Positions 36,742-45,330 of a DNA stretch of 64,000 nucleotides are shown one piece after another; positions within the stretch are counted from its first letter, which is position 1, and each line of letters begins with the position of its first letter. The notes beneath the pieces were generated by a model. It was not told the origin of the DNA and searched no databases. It worked only from the letters and a program-made list of their open reading frames with translations. Source of the DNA: Shewanella sp. Arc9-LZ (GTDB lineage Bacteria > Pseudomonadota > Gammaproteobacteria > Enterobacterales > Shewanellaceae); NCBI RefSeq assembly GCF_010092445.1, contig NZ_CP048031.1, forward strand, positions 4,402,001 through 4,466,000, given 5' to 3'. Made by a program: the position numbers and the translations under genes.

Positions 36742-37536
36742 ATGGCTCTAGTTATGTCCTTAAGTTCTGAAATGAAAGGAAAATCTACTATATTCTTTCC
36801 AGATATAGTTAAACCTGACATCATGAGTTTCATTAAAAAAAATGGTGAGATAAAAACCTTAAGCAAAGGTGAACTAATACCTAAAAGCATTCTTCTTAAT
36901 AATTTTATTTATTTAAATACTGGATTATTATTTTATATAAAAAGAACCAATAACTATACTAAGCCTAAATTTGTTAATGTCATCATACCCAACAGACTGA
37001 CTGATTATCATTTACTATTAGAGAATAATTGTACTTGTTGTAAAAGTATTAAAGTCGCTCGCGACAGTGAGATAATTATTGTCGATAAATCTTTGATTAA
37101 AAACTTAATAAAGAATGATATTGAGCTTTTTACACGTTTTATGTTTGATGCCAACTATTTTACAGAAAGACAAACCGCATTGGCTATTTTCTTATTAACA
37201 TCGTCACCGGAAGATAAACTGATTAAGTTTCTATTTGATATTATCGTTGCTTTAAAGACACCATTTATATCAATGTGGCTTACCATTGATATAAAGCTAA
37301 CTCGAGAAGAAATTGCTGATATATTACATATTAGCGTCATAAAGTTAGACTTAATGCTGGGAAGCTTAAAGAAAAAAGGCATGCTAACCAAAGAGAAAGG
37401 CATATTTAGTGTTAATACAGCATTATTTACTGAACTCTCGCCCTGCCCTTTAGGTAGGGAAGATGCACAAGGATGTAAATCGAATAACATGTTAAAATTT
37501 AAAGAAAAAAATATGATTGAAATCAATAACAAGTGA
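36742..37536 (+). CDS. Crp/Fnr-like transcriptional regulator, divergent from dms
   Basis: This 264-aa protein has the Crp/Fnr layout: a beta-rich effector domain (ELIPKSILLNNFIYLNTGLLFYIKR, VNVIIPNRLTDYHLLLENN, SEIIIVDKSLI), a dimer helix and a winged HTH (LTREEIADILHISVIKLDLMLGSLKKKGM, residues 186-214). It is very divergent and AT-rich, with many K, I and N. Cysteines cluster at C97, C99 and C100, and two more lie near the C-terminus (C235, C245). Their positions do not match those of Fnr, so iron-sulfur or heme binding is only a possibility. The start is set by an AAGG 9 bp upstream of the ATG. Its position suggests local control of dmsEFABGH. Confidence 0.78.
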   Translation: MALVMSLSSEMKGKSTIFFPDIVKPDIMSFIKKNGEIKTLSKGELIPKSILLNNFIYLNTGLLFYIKRTNNYTKPKFVNVIIPNRLTDYHLLLENNCTCCKSIKVARDSEIIIVDKSLIKNLIKNDIELFTRFMFDANYFTERQTALAIFLLTSSPEDKLIKFLFDIIVALKTPFISMWLTIDIKLTREEIADILHISVIKLDLMLGSLKKKGMLTKEKGIFSVNTALFTELSPCPLGREDAQGCKSNNMLKFKEKNMIEINNK

Positions 37537-37692
37537 CAGGAAGCCAGTAACTAGAAGCTAGTATTCAGTGCTTAGATATTCGAAACATCTAATGCAGCGT
37601 TACAAGAAAATCTCAGCGAGAAACAGATTAACAAGACCTGCACTCAGTCGCCGCTATTTATACATATTAACTAAATTCCATCATGCTCAGCA

Positions 37693-39072
37693 CTAATGTC
37701 CTTTAAGCCGCCTACTTAATGCACTTTGGCTGATACCCAGTATTTGCGCTGCTGCAGTTTGGTTATTAGCGGTACGGCTCATGGCTTCGTCCATTAACGC
37801 TTGGTTCATCTGTGCAATGGTGGGCAGTTGTTTGGGAAAGATAATTCGGTCTTGCGGCGTTGCAGTCAATGACTTGTGTTCATTAATGGCTTCCATAAAA
37901 GCAGAGGTGTTAAGCGCTATGCCATCGCTGCGGCTTACAGCATCAAAGACCATTCCTTTAAGTTCATGTAGATTACCGGGAAAGTTGTAACTGGCGAGTT
38001 TTGACGCTAAGTCGCTTGGTTGAATCGGCGCAGGCAGATTCATTTCTGCTGCGGCAAGGGCGATGAAATGATTGATCAACATAGCAATATCTAACTGCCG
38101 CTCAGCTAACAGCGGTAATTTAATTTTATGTGCCCGTAAACGATAGAGTAGATCGCTCCTAAACTTACCTGCTTGATGAAGTTTGAGTAAATCATCTTGA
38201 GTTGATACCACAAACTTACATTTTACCGGATAGGCAGTGTCGCTACCTAAAGGGTAATATTGTTTGCTTTCTAACAGCGCTAATAACTTAATTTGGGCAT
38301 CCAGTGGTAGCGTGCCAATGTCGTTAAGATAGAGTACCCCACTGCCCACTTGATGCAATAAACCTGCAACCGCTTCTAGCTCGCCATTATTGTGATGATA
38401 CAGTTGGCCACACATTTTTTGCTCAAATGACTCGCAACTAATACCAGCAAGATTAATACTAACGAAGGGTTCATTAGGGCTATAAAGTGCATGGCAAGAT
38501 TGAGCAAACTCGCTTTTACCGGTTCCACTGGCGCCATAAATTAACAAGGGTTCAGGGCTACACGATACGGCTTCGAGATAACGAAACTGATCTAATAGCT
38601 GTGGCTCGCAAGTTAACATGTTATTGAATGCATGCGGATTATCTAAGGTTCGGCTTAAAAATTTCTCTTTGATGTAAAGGTAGTTTCTTTCAAGCCCGAC
38701 TACTTCAAGTGCGCGGCGAACTGTACGAGCAAGTTCATCGACATTGTCTGTTTTGATAAAGTAGTCATAAGCACCATTTTTAATGCAACGAACTGCTGTA
38801 TCAACCTCATTTACCCCTGTCACTATAATGACTCGAGTGTTAGGGAAATCACTGCGGATCATCGCTAATAACTCTTCACCGGAGTGAAATGGCATGGTGA
38901 GATCGACTAGCACTAGCGCATAGTCGCCAACCTGTAAGCGACTACTCACCTGGCGACTGTCGACACAAGTGTCAATTTCAGCTTCGGGAACTAGACGGTT
39001 CAGAGTTATCGCGAGTGTGCGTAACCATGCTGCTTCGTCGTCGATTAACAGAATATTTCTGGCTAGTTTCAT
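37693..39072 (-). CDS. Response regulator with AAA+ domain lacking the GAFTGA motif
   Basis: This 459-aa protein has an NtrC-type order: receiver (residues 1-125; D11/D12, phospho-acceptor D57, K107), AAA+ domain (160-390), and a Fis-type HTH (AMSRTANNQTAAAQILGISQSALSRRLKG). The AAA+ part is altered. Walker A is present (GASGTGKS, 180-187). At the position of GAFTGA, which contacts sigma54, the protein reads HHNNGE. Walker B is LYLND (247-251) instead of LFLDE. The arginine-finger region FRSDLLYRLRAHKI is kept. It probably does not activate sigma54 and may act as an ordinary DNA-binding regulator. It is the partner of the sensor kinase 3 bp upstream and is divergent from fccA. Confidence 0.9.
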   Translation of the reverse strand: MKLARNILLIDDEAAWLRTLAITLNRLVPEAEIDTCVDSRQVSSRLQVGDYALVLVDLTMPFHSGEELLAMIRSDFPNTRVIIVTGVNEVDTAVRCIKNGAYDYFIKTDNVDELARTVRRALEVVGLERNYLYIKEKFLSRTLDNPHAFNNMLTCEPQLLDQFRYLEAVSCSPEPLLIYGASGTGKSEFAQSCHALYSPNEPFVSINLAGISCESFEQKMCGQLYHHNNGELEAVAGLLHQVGSGVLYLNDIGTLPLDAQIKLLALLESKQYYPLGSDTAYPVKCKFVVSTQDDLLKLHQAGKFRSDLLYRLRAHKIKLPLLAERQLDIAMLINHFIALAAAEMNLPAPIQPSDLASKLASYNFPGNLHELKGMVFDAVSRSDGIALNTSAFMEAINEHKSLTATPQDRIIFPKQLPTIAQMNQALMDEAMSRTANNQTAAAQILGISQSALSRRLKGH

Positions 39073-39075
39073 GGG

Positions 39076-41040
39076 CTAATCCTGTTGTGCTAATGCAAAA
39101 ATAAGTCGAATTTGCGTGCCTTTGCCTAAGGTAGACTGAATCTGCATTTCGCCTTGATGTTCTTTAATTATTTTACTGCACACCGATAACCCTAAGCCGC
39201 TACCACCTTCGTTGCGCCTAGTGGTAAAAAAGGGTTCGGTAATACGTTTTAATGTGGCACTGCCCATCCCGCAGCCATTGTCTTTGATACTGAGTATGGC
39301 CATGTTGTTTGCAACATGTGTTTCTATCACTATGCTCCCTGGCTGGGTTGAGCAAGCATTACACGCATTTTGAATGAGGTTAATTAACACCTGATGTAAC
39401 TGTTGAGCATCGCCTGTAATGCTAGGGCTGGGTTGACATAACAGGGTGCTGATCTGATGAGATTTTGTTTGATTCGCGGTGAGGCGCTGGGCCACTTGAA
39501 CCACATCATTTAAGCTCACTCGGGTATATTGATCGGCAATATGCGGCATGGCGTAACATTTTAGGTCATTAACAATTCGACTGATACGTTTAGCACCCTC
39601 TTCTATAGAGCCACAACTATACTGTAACTCTTCAATAGCAATGTCTGGATTTAGCCCTGCAATTAACCAGAAAGGATTTTGTTTCTGATACTGCCTTGCT
39701 GCTGGGGTTAAATCTTTCATGGCTGCGGTAAATAGTGATACAGCATGCACAATAAGGCCGGTTGGATTATTGATTTCATGGGCAATTCCCGCAGACAACT
39801 CTCCCAATGAAGCTAAACGACTGGCTTCTTCATTAGCTTGGCGTAATCGATGCTGCTCGGTTGATTCTTCAAGTAGAATCACCACCTGATTGTTGGCAAT
39901 GGGATGAATTTGTAATTGCCAAAATTGCTGCTGATACCGCATGTCGGCAGTAAGCGATTTTTGGGTCGATAACACCTCCAATACTGCTTTAAGCTTAAAA
40001 ACATTGTTGTCGACATAGTAAAATCCATCTGAATCTAACAGGTGAATATTGTTATCGTTACTCCATAAATGCTGGAGTTCCTGGTTTACTATGGTCACGC
40101 CATTAGGAAGCCCATCGAGAACGGATTGGAACTGTTGCGACAATTCAGATATTTCAACTTCAATCCGCTTTCGTTGAATTAATTCGGCATCGAGCGCTTT
40201 AGTATGACGGCGTAAACTAGCGCTTATAAATCCGGTGAAAATCATCCCAATAGCAGACATAATCGCCACTAAAATTGCGAGGGCAAACATGCGCTTTTCG
40301 GAAGAGGTTAAATCAACTTTTTCACGCCCGGTGCCAAACCATTTATTAACCAGTTTGTCGTATTCGCCCGATAATTTTAACTGCCTAAGCGCCTCGTTAA
40401 TTTGGTACATCAGTTCGGTTTTTGTCTCATTCGCGACAAAATTAAATGCCCCGAAAATTAACGCATCACTGGAACTTCGCACCGATGGATATAGCGGAAG
40501 TAAGCGCCGCGCAACAAAACTCTCGGCAATAACCACGTCGACTTGGTTTTTTATCAGTAATTGAAAACCGGTTTCATACAAATCAACATCCACGCGGTCG
40601 AAATTTTGCAGATGGTCAGATAAAAACACATCAACAAAGGCACCATTTTTAATAGCTACCCGCTTACCAACAAGATCTGCCCAATTGTTTATTAACGCCT
40701 TACCCTGCAAGGTATAAGCTTTAGCATGGGTTGCATATATAGGATCAGATTGAGCTAACTTGCGATCCATGTTCACCGGGCTAACCACAGTAATCACATC
40801 GATATCGCTGTCAGGATCATGAACATCTTTTACCAATTGTTGAAAACTCTTTCGACGTACAATAATGCGCTTATTGGTCAGCTGGCCAATTCTATCCATC
40901 AACTCAATATTAAAGCCTTGGTCAACGCCGTTATTACGCCACTCTAATGGCGCTGTTTTTGAATGCACGCCTAAGACAATGCTGTCTTGCGCGAGCACAG
41001 GCATAGTGATGATGATAAGTAATAGCAATAGAGTTTTCAT
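39076..41040 (-). CDS. Sensor histidine kinase with periplasmic solute-binding domain
   Basis: This 654-aa kinase begins with a signal/anchor (MKTLLLLLIIITMPVLA) and a periplasmic SBP_bac_3 domain (residues 20-240; VLGVHSKTAPLEWRN, NIELMDRIGQ, LVGKRVAIKNGAFVD, LKLSGEYDKLVNKWFG). A membrane helix (LAILVAIMSAIGMIFTGFI) and a PAS-like linker follow. HisKA has the H box LASLGELSAGIAHEINNPTG. HATPase_c has NLIQNACNACS, DNGCGMG and the G2 loop GGSGLGLSVCS. It senses an outside ligand, perhaps a carboxylic acid given the neighbouring fumarate reductase gene (inferred). It is encoded just before the response regulator and transcribed away from fccA. Confidence 0.93.
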   Translation of the reverse strand: MKTLLLLLIIITMPVLAQDSIVLGVHSKTAPLEWRNNGVDQGFNIELMDRIGQLTNKRIIVRRKSFQQLVKDVHDPDSDIDVITVVSPVNMDRKLAQSDPIYATHAKAYTLQGKALINNWADLVGKRVAIKNGAFVDVFLSDHLQNFDRVDVDLYETGFQLLIKNQVDVVIAESFVARRLLPLYPSVRSSSDALIFGAFNFVANETKTELMYQINEALRQLKLSGEYDKLVNKWFGTGREKVDLTSSEKRMFALAILVAIMSAIGMIFTGFISASLRRHTKALDAELIQRKRIEVEISELSQQFQSVLDGLPNGVTIVNQELQHLWSNDNNIHLLDSDGFYYVDNNVFKLKAVLEVLSTQKSLTADMRYQQQFWQLQIHPIANNQVVILLEESTEQHRLRQANEEASRLASLGELSAGIAHEINNPTGLIVHAVSLFTAAMKDLTPAARQYQKQNPFWLIAGLNPDIAIEELQYSCGSIEEGAKRISRIVNDLKCYAMPHIADQYTRVSLNDVVQVAQRLTANQTKSHQISTLLCQPSPSITGDAQQLHQVLINLIQNACNACSTQPGSIVIETHVANNMAILSIKDNGCGMGSATLKRITEPFFTTRRNEGGSGLGLSVCSKIIKEHQGEMQIQSTLGKGTQIRLIFALAQQD

Positions 41041-41154
41041 GCCGCGATGTTACCTATTTTCTCCACTTGAAACTGTGCAGCATTACCCGAATTAGCAAAT
41101 CATTATGTACGTTTTCTTATGATGTTAACTCGATGTGATCTACCTCTACATAAG

Positions 41155-41202
41155 CTATGCAAAATTGCATATACCCCTTTATAGCTATGCATGTTTGCAT
41201 AG
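41155..41202. promoter_or_regulatory. Tandem CTATGCA-N4-TGCATAG operators between the two-component genes and fccA
   Basis: CTATGCA-AAAT-TGCATAT (41155-41172) and CTATGCA-TGTT-TGCATAG (41185-41202) share the same 7-bp arms and 4-bp spacer. The centres are exactly 30 bp apart, about three helical turns. They lie 115-160 bp upstream of the kinase start and 246-293 bp upstream of fccA. Two identical palindromes at an integral helical spacing are a strong sign of cooperative binding; the response regulator encoded next door is the simplest candidate. Confidence 0.65.
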
Positions 41203-41348
41203 CGCATTTTTAGGATTGTGATTGAGTTGTCATTTCTGCCCTCTATTCTGGTTATCTGGTTGTTGATTGAGCCCCCTTAGGCAAAGATTACATTGAGCGA
41301 AAATAATAGCTGATCAACTCGATGCTAATTTGGACCGTATTTTTAAAG

Positions 41349-41372
41349 TGAAGTGAAGTCAGTTTCACTTCA
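41349..41372. repeat. 9-bp inverted repeat upstream of fccA
   Basis: TGAAGTGAA (41349-41357) and its exact complement (41364-41372) are separated by 6 bp, about 76 bp before the fccA start. There is no T run, so a terminator is unlikely; it could be an operator or a 5' mRNA hairpin. Confidence 0.35.
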
Positions 41373-41447
41373 GCCTAACTAAAACAATGAAAGGGCTTCT
41401 ATCGTTAATGAACTAATCGTCATTAGGTTTAGAAGGGGGAGCAAAAA

Positions 41448-43238
41448 ATGAAAAAGATCAATCTTGCAGTCTGTATTGCTACATTAATGGGCACAGCAGG
41501 CCTAATGGGCAATGCTGTTGCCGCTGATAACTTAGCTGAATTCCATGTACAAAACCAAGAGTGTGATAGTTGCCATACACCAGACGGTGAACTGTCAAAC
41601 GACAGCTTAACCTATGAAAATGCCCAATGTGTATCTTGCCATGGCACACTTGCTGAAGTAGCTGAAACCACAAAACATGAACATTACAATGCTCATGCTT
41701 CCCATTTCCCAGGCGAAGTAGCTTGTACCTCATGCCACAGCGCCCACGAAAAATCGATGGTGTACTGTGACTCTTGCCACAGCTTCGATTTCAACATGCC
41801 TTATGCTAAAAAATGGCTACGTGACGAACCGACTATTGCTGAATTGGCCAAAGACAAATCAGAACGTCAGGCGGCTCTTGCTAGCGCCCCACACGACACT
41901 GTTGACGTAGTGGTTGTCGGTTCTGGCGGCGCAGGTTTCTCTGCTGCAATATCTGCAACAGATAGTGGTGCTAAAGTCATTCTTATAGAGAAAGAGCCTG
42001 TTATTGGCGGTAATGCTAAGTTGGCTGCAGGTGGCATGAACGCTGCTTGGACTGATCAACAAAAAGCCAAAAAAATTACTGATAGCCCAGAGTTAATGTT
42101 CGAAGACACCATGAAAGGTGGCCAAAACATAAATGACCCTGCATTAGTTAAAGTATTAAGCTCACACTCTAAAGACTCTGTTGATTGGATGACCGCTATG
42201 GGCGCCGATTTAACCGATGTTGGCATGATGGGCGGTGCATCTGTTAACCGTGCACACCGTCCAACTGGTGGTGCTGGTGTTGGTGCCCATGTCGTTCAAG
42301 TACTTTATGATAATGCAGTGAAACGCAATATCGACTTACGCATGAACACTCGCGGCATTGAAGTGCTTAAAGATGATAAAGGCACTGTTAAAGGTATTCT
42401 GGTTAAGGGTATGTACAAAGGTTACTACTGGGTGAAAGCCGATGCGGTAATCTTAGCAACGGGTGGTTTTGCTAAAAATAACGAACGTGTCGCTAAACTC
42501 GATCCTTCGCTAAAAGGCTTTATCTCTACTAACCAACCTGGTGCAGTAGGTGATGGACTGGATGTGGCAGAAAATGCGGGTGGCGCATTGAAAGACATGA
42601 AATATATCCAAGCTCACCCAACACTATCTGTTAAAGGTGGCGTAATGGTCACTGAAGCGGTACGTGGTAATGGTGCGATTTTGGTTAACCGTGAAGGTAA
42701 GCGTTTCGTTAACGAAATTACTACTCGTGATAAAGCGTCTGCCGCTATTTTAGCGCAAACCGGTAAATCAGCTTATTTGATTTTTGATGATTCAGTGCGT
42801 AAATCACTGTCAAAAATTGATAAGTATATTGGTTTAGGTGTTGCACCAACGGCAGATAGCCTAGTTAAATTAGGTAAAATGGAAGGTATTGACGGCAAAG
42901 CACTGACTGAAACTGTTGCGCGTTACAACAGCTTAGTGAGTAGCGGTAAAGACACTGATTTTGAGCGTCCAAACCTACCGCGCGCACTTAACGAAGGTAA
43001 CTACTACGCAATCGAAGTCACACCTGGTGTTCACCACACTATGGGTGGCGTGATGATCGACACTAAAGCTGAAGTCATGAATGCTAAGAAGCAGGTTATC
43101 CCAGGCTTGTATGGTGCTGGTGAGGTGACTGGCGGTGTTCATGGTGCTAACCGCTTAGGTGGTAATGCCATTTCAGACATCATCACCTTCGGTCGCTTAG
43201 CGGGTGAAGAAGCTGCAAAATATTCTAAAAAGAACTAA
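41448..43238 (+). CDS. fccA: Flavocytochrome c3 fumarate reductase
   Basis: This soluble periplasmic enzyme reduces fumarate to succinate in anaerobic respiration. The 596-aa precursor has a 25-residue signal peptide (ends VAA). An N-terminal tetraheme domain carries four CxxCH sites (CDSCH, CVSCH, CTSCH, CDSCH). The FAD-binding flavoprotein domain has [38 protein letters not shown]. Catalytic residues of Fcc3 are all visible: QAHPTL (His365), VTEAVRG (Glu378, Arg381), TTRDKAS (Arg402, the proton donor), HHTMGG (His504) and GANRLGG (Arg544), in mature numbering. The sequence is nearly that of S. frigidimarina Fcc3 as I remember it. It has its own promoter region and terminator. Confidence 0.98.
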   Translation: MKKINLAVCIATLMGTAGLMGNAVAADNLAEFHVQNQECDSCHTPDGELSNDSLTYENAQCVSCHGTLAEVAETTKHEHYNAHASHFPGEVACTSCHSAHEKSMVYCDSCHSFDFNMPYAKKWLRDEPTIAELAKDKSERQAALASAPHDTVDVVVVGSGGAGFSAAISATDSGAKVILIEKEPVIGGNAKLAAGGMNAAWTDQQKAKKITDSPELMFEDTMKGGQNINDPALVKVLSSHSKDSVDWMTAMGADLTDVGMMGGASVNRAHRPTGGAGVGAHVVQVLYDNAVKRNIDLRMNTRGIEVLKDDKGTVKGILVKGMYKGYYWVKADAVILATGGFAKNNERVAKLDPSLKGFISTNQPGAVGDGLDVAENAGGALKDMKYIQAHPTLSVKGGVMVTEAVRGNGAILVNREGKRFVNEITTRDKASAAILAQTGKSAYLIFDDSVRKSLSKIDKYIGLGVAPTADSLVKLGKMEGIDGKALTETVARYNSLVSSGKDTDFERPNLPRALNEGNYYAIEVTPGVHHTMGGVMIDTKAEVMNAKKQVIPGLYGAGEVTGGVHGANRLGGNAISDIITFGRLAGEEAAKYSKKN

Positions 43239-43272
43239 TCGATTTAGAATTCACTGACTCGCTAGTATCAGT

Positions 43273-43302
43273 AAGCCACAGTTCATTGCTGTGGCTTTTT
43301 TT
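43273..43302 (+). terminator. Rho-independent terminator after fccA
   Basis: A 9-bp stem (43273-43281 with 43289-43297, core AGCCACAG) is followed by seven T residues, 35 bp after the fccA stop. Confidence 0.9.
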
Positions 43303-43641
43303 ATGCGTGAATATCTCCATACCTATCGAATTAACCTCAACTAGGGGTAGAGATGAGAATAGAATGATAAAGATATTAAGCTTAGCCATTAACCACTCTC
43401 AAACTTGTCATTTGTTTTACTAACAAAACGAATTAACCCGTCAATAGCTGGCCTATTGCAAGTCTTCTCATGTAAAAAATAACGCAGTTAGCAAGGCAAA
43501 AGGCAGTTTGCGAGGCGTTTGTTATCCCGAGTTCTGGTTAATTAATGCATAATCGACGGCACAGATAATCTTGCATTAACTCACTAGTTAATTTACAACG
43601 CTCATTCACTGGCTAATTTACAACGCTATCAAAGGATAATA
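43303..43641. other. Intergenic stretch with a 25-bp direct repeat
   Basis: No gene is supported here. The only structure found is a near-perfect direct repeat just before the next start codon: CACTAGTTAATTTACAACGCT (43582-43602) and CACTGGCTAATTTACAACGC (from 43607), offset by 25 bp, with 19 of 21 bases equal. It may reflect replication slippage or two regulator half-sites upstream of the VOC gene. Confidence 0.5.
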
Positions 43642-44067
43642 ATGAAACAGTCTATAGTTCACATCGCGCTAGTGGTGAATGATTACGATGAAGCCATCGA
43701 TTTTTATGTCAATAAATTGAAGTTTGATTTAATTGAAGACACCTATCAAGCAGAACAAGACAAACGCTGGGTTGTGGTGTCGCCTCCGGGGTCAAACGGA
43801 GTGTCGTTGCTGCTAGCAAGGGCATCAAAACCAGAGCAGCATGATTTTATTGGTAACCAAGCCGGCGGACGGGTATTTCTTTTTTTGAATACCGACAATT
43901 TTTGGCGCGACTATAACCGCATGCAACTCGATGGGATTAAGTTTGTGCGCCCACCTCAAGAGCAAGACTACGGCACAGTGGCGGTATTTGAAGATCTGTA
44001 CGGCAATCTTTGGGACTTACTGCAGTTAAATGATAAGCATCCTATATCAATTAGAGCATCAATATAG
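43642..44067 (+). CDS. VOC-superfamily (glyoxalase/bleomycin resistance-like) protein
   Basis: This 141-aa protein has the beta-alpha-beta-beta-beta units of the vicinal-oxygen-chelate fold: VHIALVVNDYDEAIDFYVNKLKFDLIEDTY at the start (metal ligand His7), then DFIGNQAGGRVFLFLNTDNFWRDY, and VAVFEDLYGNLWDLLQL at the end with a conserved Glu/Asp pair near the second metal position. Such proteins act as metal-dependent lyases, dioxygenases or drug-binding proteins; this one cannot be assigned. It is monocistronic, with a strong terminator at 44327-44353. Confidence 0.85.
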   Translation: MKQSIVHIALVVNDYDEAIDFYVNKLKFDLIEDTYQAEQDKRWVVVSPPGSNGVSLLLARASKPEQHDFIGNQAGGRVFLFLNTDNFWRDYNRMQLDGIKFVRPPQEQDYGTVAVFEDLYGNLWDLLQLNDKHPISIRASI

Positions 44068-44393
44068 CGCTGTTTGTTATGTATTTTTTGATAGCTTTTT
44101 AAGCGAGTAAAATAGAGAGACAGCTTTGTACTTTCGCATCATATCCATCAAGCGCGATACCGACTGATTGATGACTACAAACAATGGCAGTTCTGCTAAA
44201 GAGCTGATTTAAAAAGCTGATTTAAAGTCAGAAATATCTCGCATCACAAAACTTAGCATAATAATCGTTAGCAGCTGTATCTTCGATTAAGCATTTAAGT
44301 TAATTAACCGTTTTGTCGTCATTAATAAAAAGGAGCATTTTATGCTCCTTTTTATTGGTTAAAACCTACTGCATAATTTATTCAAGACTCAGA
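44068..44393. other. Intergenic stretch ending in a strong terminator
   Basis: No gene is supported in these 326 bases. They contain a long AT-rich part and the terminator described at 44327-44353. Confidence 0.5.
44327..44353. terminator. Bidirectional rho-independent terminator between the VOC and DUF1499 genes
   Basis: A 12-bp perfect stem (44327-44338 with 44342-44353, core AAGGAGCAT) with a 3-nt loop and A/T runs on both sides. It lies between convergent genes and can serve both. Confidence 0.88.
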
Positions 44394-45140
44394 CTATTCA
44401 GAGAACCGCTGACTAAATTCTTGAATGCGTTTTGCGTTCACACCAGCATCGCCAATACCAATCCGCGACACGCTGCGTAAATCAATACGACTGCCCTGTT
44501 CTAGTGTAGACACAACGATAACGACATCATCTGCAAAATTGAAAAAAGGCGTTGTTGCCGTACTTTCAAAGCGCAGTGCTTTTAGGTCTTGAGCGACAAT
44601 GGTCCAGCCCATGGTTTTAGCGACAGTTAATGCTTTTTGATAAGCCGCCTCTACCGATAAGTCTGACGCAATTGGTTGAATATTGGGAAAAGCTTGCAGT
44701 TGCTGCGCGGCAATCTCTTCTCCGCCATATACCAAACTATTTTTAGCGCCAACCCGGCTGTCAGTTAAAAACTCAAACTGCGGTGGTGATTGAGTGTTGG
44801 TAGTAATATCGTGAATAGGTGGGTATTTCACTGGTTTGATAACCAACGCCATAATGCTTGGCGACAATATAGCTAAGCCCAGTAATAGCGCTATTGTAGA
44901 GGTTAATATGCCTTTGCCCTTAGCGTTACTGTCTTGCTTAATGGTAAAGCTGGTCACTAATGCCAGCACCGCAACCACCACCACTAAATAACCCAACAGG
45001 TTATTGTAATTACGACTGGCCATAAAGCCGACAATCGGGTCCCACAATCCCAGTGACGAGCCAAAAACCATCAAAGCAGCAATCGCGACTGCGACGATGG
45101 CAACCACCAACGAAATATGACCTACATAACCTTTTTGCAT
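44394..45140 (-). CDS. DUF1499 domain membrane protein
   Basis: This 248-aa protein has three membrane segments in its first 115 residues (LVVAIVAVAIAALMVFGSSLG, LLGYLVVVVAVLALVTSFTI, ILTSTIALLLGLAILSPSIMALVI). A DUF1499 domain follows, with the family's PPIHDITTNTQSPPQFEFLTDSR start and the FNFADDVVIVVSTLEQGSRIDLRSVSRIGIGDAGVNAKRIQEF end. DUF1499 proteins have no known activity. It is monocistronic and convergent with the VOC gene. Its promoter lies in the 190 bp towards norR's end. Confidence 0.88.
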   Translation of the reverse strand: MQKGYVGHISLVVAIVAVAIAALMVFGSSLGLWDPIVGFMASRNYNNLLGYLVVVVAVLALVTSFTIKQDSNAKGKGILTSTIALLLGLAILSPSIMALVIKPVKYPPIHDITTNTQSPPQFEFLTDSRVGAKNSLVYGGEEIAAQQLQAFPNIQPIASDLSVEAAYQKALTVAKTMGWTIVAQDLKALRFESTATTPFFNFADDVVIVVSTLEQGSRIDLRSVSRIGIGDAGVNAKRIQEFSQRFSE

Positions 45141-45330
45141 AACATTAATCCTTTAGGAAACTCTAATTAATCCAACTTCACTCAGTATATATAGACCAGA
45201 ATTTTTCGGAATATATTACTGAAATAACAAAATATATTCTAATTAAACTCAAATCGTCATTACTGCAGAACGAGATGACTTCAGACGAGACAATTAGCCG
45301 CACACGTCACGGCTTCTTTGGATATCATTC

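Noticed and set aside
36742..37536. Calling the divergent regulator Fnr or Crp itself
   Set aside because: Its cysteine positions and sequence differ too much from both; only the superfamily layout is supported.
41134..41149. Crp-like site upstream of the sensor kinase and fccA
   Set aside because: Only the first half TGTGA fits; the second half agrees in two of five positions.
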